Below, one piece after another: positions 38,801 to 50,800 of a stretch of DNA of 64,000 bases; position 1 is the first letter of the stretch; each line of letters starts with the position of its first letter. Made by a program: the position numbers and the translations under genes. The DNA is from Phlyctochytrium arcticum (Eukaryota; Chytridiomycota; Chytridiomycetes; Chytridiales; Chytridiaceae). The notes below the pieces were generated by a model that searched no databases, was not told the origin of the DNA, and saw only the letters and a list, made by a program, of their open reading frames with translations. Where the stretch lies: NCBI GenBank assembly GCA_025602905.1, contig JAHLKI010000016.1, positions 1 through 64,000 on the forward strand. The letters run 5' to 3'.

Positions 38801-41625
38801 TCAAGCGTAGGCGTCAAAATCAGGGGGAGAAACCGTTCCAGTCGCTTCCCAGACCATGACTTCCTTGACTTTGCCTTTAAACACGCGCATGCCGACCGGA
38901 GTGACTTCGACGCGGCCTTCAACTTTGTCATAAGTGGATTGGGAAATGAGGACTTGGTTGACGGCGGCCATGGAGCAGATTCGGGAAGAGGTGTTGACGG
39001 TGTCGCCGATACAGGTATATTCGAGACGTTGGGTTGAGCCAATAAATCCGGTCAAAAGTTCGCCTGTGGACAAAAAGGTAAGGAAAAACTGTAGATGTGA
39101 CATGGGAAGGGAAGGAGAGCATAAATACCTGTATTAAGTCCGATTCCAACGGCAATGGCCTCTTTCCCACCCTTGGCGCGCTCTTCATTCATATCATCGA
39201 TGGCTTCTTTGAATTCCAGGGCGGCACAGACGGCCCGGTATTCGGCATCAGGACCTTCATGCTCGAGGGTTCCAAAAGCGGCCATGAGGGCATCTCCGAT
39301 ATACTTGTCAACAACCCCAGAATACTTGAAGACAATTCGGACCAGTCGTTCAAAGTAGTCGTTTAGGAGGGATACGACTTCGGACGGAAGGGATTTTTCG
39401 GAGAGTTGGGTGAATCCACGAATATCGGCAAACAGAATGGTTCCAACGACGTCGCGTCCTCCACCTCGCTTGATGCTATCCATGCCACCTTTGGCGGCCG
39501 AAGTCATTTTGGAGACGACGTGGGGTGGCAAGAACCGGCTCAAGTTCTCGGTCAGGCGGGCCTTGTGTTGCATTTCCTTGACGAGCAAACTGTTTTCGAT
39601 GGCCATGGCGGTCTGAGTCGAGATGGTGAGGACCAGGGATAAATCCTTTTTGGAAAACGTGTTGATCCGGTCCCGAGAATCCAGATGCAGAATTCCCAAT
39701 ACTTTGCTGTGGGCAATGAGCGGGACGCAAATGACGGATCGGATCTGTCCTACTTTGACTGAAGCCTGTTTTGAGAGCATGGGATCCTCGAACGCATCTG
39801 AAGTAATGAGACATTTCCGTGAATGGTAGACTTTGCGCAAGATGGTGGACGAGAGACAAATTTCCTTCTTGTCGTAGCCTTTGCCTTCACGCACTTTGAC
39901 GTAATGTGTTCCAAGCATTTTCGTATCGTCGTCCACCAAAAGCACGACCGCGCGATCGACGGGCAAAATCTCAAACATGAGTTCGCAAGACTTTGACAGG
40001 GCTTCAGTGATGTTGGTCGTAAAGACTTTGGATAATTCGTAGGCGAGTCGGAGTTTTTCGTAATCTTCTTTGAGTGTCGCCATGTCAGTGACATCCTGGC
40101 ACTTTCGGAAATCAGTGTCGGCAGAGGTGGCACTCAGTTCCGCACGGATGGTGACGCTCTCTTCGTATTTCTGATCGGATGGGAGGATGGTAACCAGATT
40201 CGTCCACCGATGTTCGCCACGCGTGCCGGACGAGCGGTCATTGCGGGTTGATGAGCCAGATACGGACGACCAGTCGTTATTGGGATCATCCCAGCCGTTG
40301 GCTGCCGCAATGGACGACATGCGTTGTGAAAGCCGAGACATGCGAGAGCGGCGGGTAGCGGTAGGTTTTCGGACGGGGCCCAAGGTGGAAGATCGGGGTG
40401 GCATCGCGACCGAAGGTTGGGTTTTTGGTACTGAGGTTGACTGCAAGGCAATAGTCTCGTCCGCCTTATCATCGCTGTTGCTGCGGCGGCTCGCTGCACT
40501 ATCATTACTTCCCCGGCGTTCGTAATCCTCCAACACGGTGACTTCATTGTTATGTTTGCTTTCAGCACTGTAGTCTTCATCGCCGGCCTGGGGACTTAAT
40601 GGGCTCCTTCCCTCGCTCCGTTCGTCGTCATCGTCATGACCATCTTCACTACTAAACTCGTCTTGGAAAAACAAAGTAAATGATCCAATATCGAGCTTGT
40701 CGCTATCATGCAAGAGTTGCGGCGTATTCGGGATGAGCTTGTCATTAATTTTGATTCCGTTGGAGCTGTTTCTATCCCGGATAAAGTAACCATTCTCTCC
40801 GCGCTTGATGACTGCGTGGTATTTTGAGATTTTGGCACATGGCAAGGCAATATTGTTATCATCTTTGCGACCCAGGGTAGTTTCCTCTCCAAATAATGGA
40901 AACTCGGTCTTTCCGCCAAACTTTGTGACGTAAATCAATCGCGCGTTGTGGTCAGAGACGACAGTTCGCCGGTGAGAAGTGTGCATGATCAGCATATCAT
41001 GGGCAGGGGGATTCGAAGTTGGGTGATGTGGTGGTGGGGTCTCTTGGCGGGCGGGATGTGCTTGGGGCACCGGTCGTTGTGGTTGTGGCAGCTGTTGTTG
41101 ATTTTGCTGGGGTATTCGCCAATCTTGCTGCTGCTGCTGCTGCTGCTGCTGGGGCTGTGGATAATTTGGCAGCAAATGGGGTGGTGATGGGGAATTTGAC
41201 CGGGACCAATCTCCGGCAGTACTTCCTCCTCCCGACCCGCCCCGTTTATGGTTTTGACCATTGGGAATGGGAAAGGGACCTTGCGCGCTATTGTTTGCGG
41301 TCAACGCAGTAACGCCCGAAGTCATTGAATCTGCCGATGGCCGACGCTTGCCATTTGCCATGGCGGCCGTATATGCCAACGAGTAAGAGTCGTCTCGCTG
41401 GGGGGATGGCGCATAAGCGAGCACGGCATCCATGACTGCTGTACTGGTTGTAAACTCGCCGTATTCTGCTGTTACGGTCAAAGTAGGAGGAGTGGACTGG
41501 CTGCTAGGAAACGGACCAACTTCCAAGTGCTCCGGGATTGCTGATGTTATTGTGGGTGGTGGTGTTGCTGGAGCAATGGGATCACTCCTATCCTTGTTGC
41601 CTCGACCCAAAGCAAAGACTCCCAT
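38801..41625 (-). CDS. FHA-GAF-class III adenylate cyclase
   Basis: Two exons, 41625-39129 and 39063-38801, with a 65-bp intron (GTATTT...CACAG) that splits the cyclase domain. The product is 919 residues. A disordered poly-Gln/Pro N-terminus is followed by an FHA phosphothreonine-binding domain at about 228-322 (TTLGRKDDNN, ISKYHAVI, NSSNGIKIND), a Ser-rich linker, a GAF domain at about 535-680 (ITSDAFEDPMLS, RSVICVPLI, VLGILHLDS) and a class III cyclase at about 725-905. The metal-binding Asp residues are D734 (LFADIRGFT) and D778 (DKYIGDALMAAFG); K774, followed by Thr in EYTCIGDTVN, gives the Lys/Thr pair of class IIIb adenylate cyclases, with Asn and Arg of NTSSR for transition-state binding. 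It lacks membrane segments and is probably a soluble signal-gated cAMP source. Confidence 0.9.
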
Positions 41626-43243
41626 TCACTGGCCACTATGGTCAGAGAGCGAAAGTTACAGTGTTTGGATAGACGTCGGTAGGTGGTCACTTCAACGCCG
41701 AAAAAAATCGATTCGTTCGGTATGGATATGGGGTAGTTGATCCTTTGGTTCTTCTTGCACAGTCTGCAAAGTAAGAAAAAATATGTTAGTTATGGCTGTG
41801 GAAGTCCATAGGCTCTGTCGTCGCCATGCCTTACCTCCGACTACACTAGCTGCTTTGACTTTGCGATTGTTTTGGCAAGTATGAGTTCCTTTGGAAGTCA
41901 GTCGGTAAAACGTCGTTCAGCGTCGCCGTCCTCGCCGTAGACGCTGGAGAAGGGTTTCCAGTAGGAAGAAGATGCCGTCCTTTGCCCTTTGGCCAAAACG
42001 AAATGCTTCGCTTTTGCCATTAATTCTTTTGGCGCGTAGTCATTCCGAAACGCTAGCGCCACGTGATTTACCCCGCCGCTGCCGCAATATGGCGCAGCGA
42101 GCCTCCTCGCGGATGCGCAGTCGCCCGCTAAATTCCAATTCGCCCGTCGCGTCGACGCGTTATTCATTCATCCTACCCCACTTTTGTCTATCGGGTATAT
42201 CATATTCGAACGTATATACCAGGCATTGCTGACCCACCACGGATGCTGATGCGGGAACGGAGGAGAAATCATCGCAATCCTGCTTTCGCAGCAAAAGCAC
42301 GAAGTAGCCTTTGCAAAAGCACGTATTCAACCGGCGAGCTGAGAGTAGAGTATAGAGCAACTATGATCTTTCCCAGGACGCTACTCCCGGCATAGCTGAC
42401 GACCATCGTGATTGGCCTCATCAGCATCATTGGCAGCCGTGGGCCAATATCATTGCTACAATGCTTGTCCCACGCAGGCCTCATGTTCTGCATTTTCCAG
42501 CACTCGAGAACCGTAATATATGACAGCTTTTACTGTTTGCTGTATATGAGCTGGCTCCTTGGTGGCTCATATTGTCTGGCGGGAAAAACATTAGCTGCCC
42601 GCTGCCCCGCTGCCCCGACTGGGTGTCAGCGGCTAAAATATCATTCATCTAATGCAGCATAACACCGCGCGTTGCAGTATCCCTTGGTCAACCGCTTTAT
42701 CCCAGGCATTATCCCTATTTAAAACAGCGGGGTCCTCAATAAAATGTCTGATAAAGTGCACACGTTGACTGGGTATGATAACTGCGACGGCCCACATTAC
42801 AGCAATTTGCATACCCCATATCCGAGGAAACTCAACGAGAAACGCAGCTTACTCTGGAGCAATGTTATGTATTGATGAACAAACAGATGAACTGAAAAGG
42901 AAGCCATCAGTTCCACTCTCGAGACGGACAGCTTGGGATCTGACAGGGAATACCCTAGTAGTAGACTGGCTAGACTGGCTATTGTAGACTAGACTGGGGA
43001 ACAGGTCATTTGGCCCGTTTCGATAAATGAAGGCATGACTCAGCTGCTTGCGCAGTTGGTCGGAGGCTTAGCTGAAATGTTTTTATTTTTGCCAAAGTTT
43101 TTGGAATTTGTCTTGTGAAATTGCAAAAGAATTGATTAATAAGACCACTGCGCAAGAGCAACGAAACGGCAAGAGAACACCTATTTTCCTCGAGTGGAAA
43201 CAACTGAACAGCAACTTGGTCTTATCGAGATAGTCGACACGAA
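41626..43243. other. Divergent intergenic region
   Basis: Between the cyclase and NMD3 genes. Short frames at 41898-42232 on both strands overlap and show no family features. No RNA gene or repeat recognised. Confidence 0.5.
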
Positions 43244-44974
43244 ATGACACTGACGGTCATGGACAGTTCCGGCATGGACTACGACCCGGCCAGGACAGAG
43301 CAGAGAATGTAAGTCTTGGAATACTTTGGGTAGACTACGGGCGCTGGCTAATGTAGTTTCATTGTAATAACTAGTCTCTGTGCATCATGTGGAACCGTTA
43401 TCCCACCCAACCCGGCCAACATGTGTGTCAACTGTATCCGATCTGATGTTGATATCACGGAAGGCATTCCCAAACAAGCTACCATCCATTTTTGCCGAGG
43501 ATGTGAGCGATATCTGCAGCCGCCCAACATTTGGGTTAAAGCAGAGCTGGAAAGTCGCGAGCTTTTGGCTCTGTGCCTGAAAAAACTGCGTGGATTGACC
43601 AAAGTGCGACTGGTGGATGCGGGATTCATATGGACAGAACCACATTCGAAACGAGTAAAAGTCAAGCTGACGATCCAGAAAGAGGTAGGTGTGAGATATT
43701 CTTGGTCATTGGCCGACTGCTGACCCGACATGTTTGTTCAGGTTTTTGCCGCAACCATCCTGCAGCAAGTCTTTGTCGTAGAATACATTGTCGCGAACCA
43801 ACATTGTGAGGAATGTCAACGTGTCGATGCGCAACTTACATGGAAGGCTGTCGTCCAAGTCCGTCAAAAAGTTCAACACAAGCGTACTTTCCTCTGGCTG
43901 GAACAATTGATCCTCAAACACAATGCTCACAAGGATACCACCAACATCAAGGAGTATCGCGATGGGCTCGATTTCTACTACGTTCAACGATCACACGCTG
44001 CCAAAATGGTCGAGTTTTTACAGGCCGTTGTTCCCATGAAGCTGAAAACATCTGAGCAGCTCATCTCAGCCGATATACATAGTGGGACCAAGAACTACAA
44101 ATTCTCATATTCATGCGAGCTGGTGCCAATATGTCGCGACGATTTGGTTTGTCTCAACGTAAAGCTGGCCCGCGCTCTTTCAAATACCTCCCCCCTTGTC
44201 ATCTGTAACCGTGTCTCCAATGCCATCAACTTCCTCGACCCCAACACTCTTAACGTCTCTGAACTCCGCTCACCAGTATACTGGGAACATCCTTTCCACT
44301 CGCTCGCTGAAGCAAAGGACATGGTGGAATTTTACGTTATAGACGTGCAATTGGAAGGTCCTCACCACGGCCGCCATGCCTTGGCAACGATTGAAGTTTG
44401 CAAATCCGCAGATATGGGCCGAACATTCCTGGTCCGATCTCATCTCGGCCGAATTCTGAACCCAGGAGATCACGCTCTGGGCTATGACTTGACCCACGCA
44501 AACTACAACTCTGATAACTGGGATCTGTTGAATGCGACTGCTCGCCAAGCAGGTAACATCCCTGACGTTATCCTTGTCAAGAAGTCCTACCCGAACGCCC
44601 GCAAGAAGGGCAAGTCCCGAGGCTGGAAACTCAAGTCGATGGCCAAGGAGGAGGAAGTTGAGGCCCACCGTTCCAAAACCGAGAAGTCACGACAAGAGCA
44701 AGATTATGAGTTGTTCTTGCGTGATATTGAGGAGGACGAGGAGCTCCGTGGCATGATTAACCTGTACAAGGATCCCAAGGGTGCCGCTAATGCCGCTCGT
44801 CAAGCCGCATTATTGCAGCAACAACAACAGATTCGTGACGAGGTCCAGATGGACGAAGATGAAGAGGAGCCTGAAGCAGATTTCCCGGAGATTGATGTGG
44901 ATGACTTGTTGGAAGATATGGAGAACATGAACATTGGCGGCGAGGGGGAGGATGATGAGACCATGCAGGATTGA
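43244..44974 (+). CDS. NMD3: 60S ribosomal export protein NMD3
   Basis: Three exons, 43244-43308, 43375-43684 and 43742-44974, joining in phase to 535 residues. The N-terminus has the characteristic NMD3 zinc region: LCASCGTVIPPNPANMCVNC with DVDITEG after it, then FCRGCERYLQPP and HCEECQR. Further family blocks are RDDLVCLNVKLARALSN, the GDHALGYDLTHANYN segment and DVILVKKSYP. The acidic C-terminus (DEDEEEPEADFPEIDVDDL) corresponds to the leucine/acid-rich nuclear export region. NMD3 binds the joining face of nascent 60S subunits and couples them to CRM1 for export. Length and order match the eukaryotic family. An alternative in-frame Met lies at codon 6. Confidence 0.95.
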
Positions 44975-45357
44975 GTAACTTTCCTGTTATCCCTTACAAT
45001 TTTTTCAAATAATTTAAATCATCATTGCATACTTGCCTTTTGGCACAAGAATTATACCATTTTGCTGTCTCAATTTTTCTATACGATCGAGGTGGTCTTC
45101 TCATCCGCTAACTTGCGGCTAGGGTTGGATTGGTCATGGCGGAGTTTTGCGCGCCAGCCCATTCAACCGTTGGTGGGTGTCATTTCAGGGTGAGTTCAAA
45201 TAAGCTTTTCTAAACGCTCGCTAGTTCCATTTTGCCTTGACCTGTATCGGTAAGCGACGGATGTCCCTACATTGCCACTCCTCTTCTTTTTAACGAATCA
45301 GTCTAGGAAAGACGGCCTGTCCAAGCCTTTAGTATATGTCAGATCATTGATAAAGTC

Positions 45358-46436
45358 ATGTCAGAAACTTTGAATTTGTCAGATGATGGCAAAAGGTTAG
45401 GCAAATTGACCCAAATGATGTTCACTTTTGGTGCGCACCGGTTGTTACCATACTGACGAAACATCCTTTCTATGCAGTGGACGGATTCGGTTAAGCGAGG
45501 AAAATCTGCGCAAGCATACCAAGATTGCAGCCAACCAGACTCCGGCACCCTCCCAAAATGCCTTTTCAGACCGAATAAAGATTTGGGCATCTCATGTTTC
45601 ATTGGCCAGCGGAGGGGGTGATGACGATGAGAAATCTCCCCCTAGTCCTGAACGGTCCCGTCGGAAATCCCTCATACCCACGCCATCCAACACGACTGCC
45701 GAATGGCAAGAAACGGAGAAACAGAGGTCTCCCAAGCAGAGCGTCACTGACCTTCCCAGCATGCTCAACGAGCTCAAATTCTCCAAAGAGGCCGCCGAAA
45801 AGACGGCCGCCAGTCTTCGCGGGTCGCGCGCATCCCTGGCCGCCGACCCCTCATCCATGCTGCAAGTCCAACCTGAGCCGCGGATGCTTCGTAGCGGAAG
45901 CAACAGTGGAGTATACCAAGGCCGAGCCTCCGCTACCTATCGCGGCGAAAACAACTTGGCTGCTAGTGGTGGAGGGTTGGGTTCAAGTAAGCCCTCCCGT
46001 CGCGGATCGACGCAGGACGTGCATGATTCCTATCTGTCAACCGCTGCTACCGATACCCACAACCTTGCCGGGTTCTCTTCATCCCCCCGTATGAGCAAAT
46101 CAAAACCCCGTCCCACCTCAAATACATCATCGCAACCCCGCACTGGCCATAAACTCATTTGCTGTCTCAAGATCGAAATTGAAAAGGGTGTGTTTCAGAT
46201 GCTGCCCGTCCATGAGGTAAATTTCTTAGTTGGTTTTTCTAAACTCTTGAATGTCACATTGACTCGTACTTTTGAAGGACGACAAACCATTGACACTTGC
46301 GCAGTCCTTTTGCGCCAAGCATGGACTCAAGAATTGGGTAGAGAGCCTGGAACAACACGTTTCTGGGGCTCAGGAACAGTACGGGAAGCGTGAGCGGACG
46401 CCAACTGCCTCCATGGGGCAACCCGAACAGACATGA
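45358..46436 (+). CDS. Unknown serine-rich protein with a small conserved C-terminal domain
   Basis: Three exons inferred: 45358-45395, 45478-46216 and 46278-46436, all GT-AG and in phase, giving 311 residues. The N-terminus reads SGRIRLSEENLRKHTKIA. The middle is disordered and Ser/Arg-rich (SPPSPERSRRKS, SSKPSRRGSTQDV). The C-terminal end, rebuilt by the last splice, reads LICCLKIEIEKGVFQMLPVH, then DDKPLTLAQSFCAKHGL. The arrangement 'beta strand, acid pair, L-A-x-x-F-x-x-x-H-G-L' resembles a short ubiquitin-like module found at the ends of fungal cytoskeletal and regulatory proteins. No function is claimed. Without the last splice the frame would continue to 46393 with an unrelated tail. 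Confidence 0.65.
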
Positions 46437-47808
46437 GTAGAAGTGAACGGAGACAGTTTCGTGTAGATAGGTGGCTGCTGCGATTAGTTGTTGTTTTTTG
46501 GGTTTTGTAAATTCTCTTGTCATATTGCGCAGTTGCTGAATAGAATTCATGTGCGCTTTCACACAGGCGTGCCCGGTACAAACAACCAAGCATCATGATA
46601 TCACTTGATCCTATGAGGCCTCGACTGATTGTATTATCAAAACTATTTACAGAAACAACTATATGCATCACACTAATTGGGCGAGTTGCTTTTGGAGCTG
46701 CCCGGATGACGAGGGGGTCGGACGGTGGTAGGCGAGTGACGGGATGGAAGCCGCCGTGGGGGGAGGGGGGGGAGCAGGGGCCGGTGCTAACAACGATGCC
46801 GGCAATGGCATGGGAGTATAATACTTCGCCAATAATCACATTTATGCACAAATTTATAGCGAGCTATCGGGGAGAGATGGATTATCGGCGGTTTGCCGAC
46901 GTTGGACTCGTCGAATTGGGCGATGTGCTGTTTGGGTGGCGGGGCGGCCGCCCTTCAGCTGTTGTGGGTGATTTATTGGTTGGGTGAGGTGCAGTGCGAC
47001 AGGAGCCGCTGCCAGCAGAGACGCCGACAGTGATATCGGAGCATCATTGCAAATCTTGCCGAAGTTCGTTGGGCCCGCGTCCGAAAGTATGTTTGCATGG
47101 CGGCACGCTCATGGGGTGCTCCGTCCAAGGATCGACGAATTTGTGAAGTCTATCTGACTGCCTCCGATGCTCACAATTTACGCCCTCTGTCCGGCATAAG
47201 ATGTAATGCCGACTAACTGGAAGAGGTGATACTTGAGTTGCCCGGATGACGGGGCAGTCGGCCCTCAGCGTTGGATCGTCAATCGGTAAAAACTCGTGGA
47301 GGACCGGGGATACTTGGTGAGCTGTCGTTAGTGCGGGCGGGCGACAGCAGCGGCGCAAAGATAACTCCAGGTAAGGTCCATTCTTGGGCTTTGACGTTTG
47401 ACATGCTAAAGCAGCCGGTGGAGATAAAGGCAAGACATCGTCTATTCGGGATCAAGGTTACAGCCATTCCCTTTGTACTTGCTAACAGTCTGACAGTCGA
47501 CAAAGCCCAAGATTTAAACTTATCTGGAGTAATCTCCCGCCGCTGCTGCCGTCGCCCACCCGAGTGCAGGCGGCTGCCAAGCACTGATGGGGAGCTTGAG
47601 ACTTCGGAAGATTGACAATATGCGCACGACGCGTAGTGTCGCGCCGGTGTCGCTCACGCATGCAGTGTGGCACAGCCGTGCGCAGCAATATAAACATAAT
47701 TGACTGTTTGCAACTTTGTTCCTATGAGGTCAGATGAATGTTATTGGGATTGGGGAGTATCTATAGGCACATATAGTACATGACATTGATCTAACGGTTA
47801 GCACGGTT
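46437..47808. other. Intergenic region with relics of the next gene's 3' end
   Basis: No independent gene. It contains two decayed copies of the 3' coding end of the coiled-coil gene (see 46690 and 47215). Open frames here on both strands are short and overlapping. Confidence 0.5.
46690..46810 (-). pseudogene. Decayed duplicate of the coiled-coil gene's 3' end
   Basis: GCCCGGATGACGAGGGGGTCGG, then GCCGCCGTGGGG and GGTGCTAACAACGATGCCGG, align colinearly with 47825-47925, which encodes the C-terminal ASLLAPAPAPAPRRTSP and RPPRHPGN. Indels have destroyed the frame. A shorter third copy (TTGCCCGGATGACGGGGCAG) lies near 47235. Confidence 0.65.
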
Positions 47809-50800
47809 TCAATTAGGGGAGGTGTTGGGGGAGTTCCCCGGGTGACGGGGGGGTCGGCCGGTGGGAGAGGTCCGCCGTGGGGCGGGGGCAGGCGCTGGTG
47901 CTAATAACGATGCCGGCAACGGTATCGGAGGCGGCATGTCCGGGAGGGCATCACGGTAGCTATTGCTATGGCTCATAATGGATGGTGTAACGGTCCCAGA
48001 AGCATTGGAGAACGACTCGGCCATACGAGCTTTTGCAGCTTCCAGTTTGGCGCGCAATGCAGCTGTTCGCGCTGCTGCTGCGGTGGCAGCCGCGGTGGTA
48101 GAGTAGGCCGATGTATGGGAAACGGCTTCGGACCGGTCCGAGCCATTACTGAGTCGACGGACGGAATTGTACGGGCGGGGTTGGTCACGCTCGCCAATGG
48201 ATCGTCGAGGGACTTCATGCGTACTGGGACCGCGTTGGATATCATGCGTGCTGGGACTGCGTTGGACATCTTGCAGACTGGGACCGCGTTGGACATCATG
48301 CATGCTGGGACCGCGTTGGCCTAGCGATGGGCGTCCGTCAGGTTTGCCTCCACTTGAGCGACGCGGCTGATTATCCCAATGAAGCTCGGAACGAGCCGTA
48401 GACGCTATCGACACCTTCCGGTCCCCGCCATCAGTGGCATAGCCATTCTGCTTGTTGCTAGAGGGAAGAGCGCGTCCCCTTCGTGCACTCGCACCGCTGT
48501 CAGCGTCATAATCCGTAACATAACCTTCTTGCGCGCCATGTCGCGGAGATCGACCAGAAAGGTACGGGCTTTGCGTCCGGGAAGGTAAGTCCTCCGTATG
48601 ATGGCGATCACGCCCGCTGGGGCTGCTATGATGAGAAACTTGGTGGCCGTAGTGTGCATCAACTCGTCCGTATCCGCCAGAGTAGCCCATCTGATGATGG
48701 TCTTGTGTACGAGTGAGGTCGGGAATATGAGGTCGTGGGGAGCGTCCGTGATGGTATTGTCCAGGAGGCGGCGATAGAATACCCACATTTCCGGTACCAA
48801 AACTGCCACGTCGCCCTGTTTGTCCGAGGTCATCGATTTTGTGGCTCAAGATACCCAGATTTCCTGAACCAAAACTGCCCCGTCGCCCTGTTTGTCCGAG
48901 TTCTTCGATTTTGTGGCTCAATGTTTGGTTGGTTGAAGTAAGCGCGACAATGACATTCAATAGATCACTGGTCGTTTTTCCTTCAATTTGGCTAGCTGCA
49001 TCAGTGGGATGAACGCTGGGGTTCACCATTTGACTTGTCTCGCTCGGGAGGTAAAAGTCACGCGATTTTCCATTATTAGAATTGACCGCGACAGCAGCGC
49101 GAAGCTTCTCCAATTCGTGTTCCAAGTGCTGCACACGTTCATCTACCCCTGAATTGTAGACTGACGGTGCGGCTGACGGGGCAATGGAAGGGGACCGATG
49201 CTGGTGATGAAACGAAGATCCAGCCAAGTTTCCAGCGTGCTGACCATCGCGACGGCGCTCAGCTTCAAGCATATCTGTCAAACGCAAGACATTCGCTTGG
49301 TATGATCGGTTCTCGCGTTCCAAATCGCTGATGCGGTCCTTATAGGTTTGCACTCCACTATCTTGCAAGCTCATTTGTCGAACAGCTACTTCGTGTGTAG
49401 ACAGCGCAGCTGCCAACCGATCCCGTAGGGAATCACGCTCTGTCATCAACTGTGACACGGTACTCTCCAAAGATCGAACACGTTCAGTAGCCTCAGCAGT
49501 CTGTCCGCTCAAACCATTTTTCAGTCGTTCGGCTTCTGACAGAGTCTGGGTAACCTCTTTTTCCTTGGTGACAATTCCCCGTTCTCGGGCCTGCATCTCA
49601 AGTTTTCCCTGCTCAATTTGTGCCTTCAGTACACTCAATTTGCTCTTTTCCAAATCAAGGACATTCAGTTCTTCTGAAATAGCAATACGCTTGGACTCTA
49701 CTTCATCAAGAGCTTTGCGGGCCGCATCTTCCCGTCGGCCGACAGCTGCCCGGTCGAGTTCGACCAAACGCATGGCATCATCAACGTTGGCCCTTTCGGC
49801 ATTCATGCGAGCCTCCATTTCCGCGCGTTCGGTCGCCAATTGGTTTTGAACTCTGTCCCGCTCCGATTCCAATTCACGCTTTTCACCTTGTAAACTCGCC
49901 TCTCTTTGCTGAGTGGCCGTGTCCAATTGAGCTTTAAACTCGTTAAACGTTCGGATGGCCGCATCTAGCTCCCTCTGTTTGGCGGCATGGTCCTCCAACG
50001 CCTTGTTCGCCAAAGTCTGACGTTCGGCCAAGGTGACCTTTTCGGCCTGCAATTGCCTAGACTTTTCAGCTACTTGGAGAGACTCCTCCATAGTCGCTTG
50101 ACGCTGTCGGGTAAACTCTTCAACAGCGGCCTTGTGTCGCATTTCACGATCCACCAATGCTGCACGCTCTGATTCAATCAACTTGCGATCACTGTCGCAT
50201 TGCCGACGCATCTCTGTAACGCGTTTGGTCTCTTCAGTGGCCGCCCCTTGACCAGCCAACAACTCAGTAGTTCGTTTCTGTAATTGCGTCTCTCGCTCCA
50301 ACAAAGATTGTCGGTCACGTTCAAGTTGAGCCAAATCCTTCTCTACTTGTCGTTTCAAGGTCTCGGCTCGAGAAGTTTCTTCGCGTACGGCAGCCTGTTT
50401 GGCCAAGGCATCATCCAGTAATGCCCGGTGCTTAGCCTCGCGCTCAGCCAGTGTTGCGCGTGAAGCCTCAAGATTTTTTCGATCAACTTCAAACTGCTTT
50501 TGTGACTCCTCGACACGAGACCGCATGTCATCAAAACGTCGTCGCTCATCATTAAGTACACTCTGTTTATGCTCGACTTCCTCAGCCATACGCTGCAATT
50601 TCGCTTCTCTATCCGAAAATGTCGCTCGGTCGGCCGCAACTTTGGCCCGGTCAGCATCGATGCCTGCGCGGTCCACAGCCAGCTTTGCGCGCTCAACTTC
50701 GACCTGACGCCGGAGTGAATCGGCGGCGATTCGCTCTCTAGCGGCTTGTTCCGCATCGGCGCGGGCCTGCTCATTTCGGATAACAGCATCGGCATCGTCG

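Noticed and set aside
41140..41170. CTG/CAG trinucleotide repeat as a separate locus
   Set aside because: It encodes the poly-Gln tract inside the cyclase N-terminus and needs no separate feature.
46278..46393. Unspliced tail continuing the 45358 gene through 46217
   Set aside because: The GTAAAT...GAAG splice gives a better C-terminus with a conserved-looking LAQSFCAKHGL block, so the unspliced reading was dropped.
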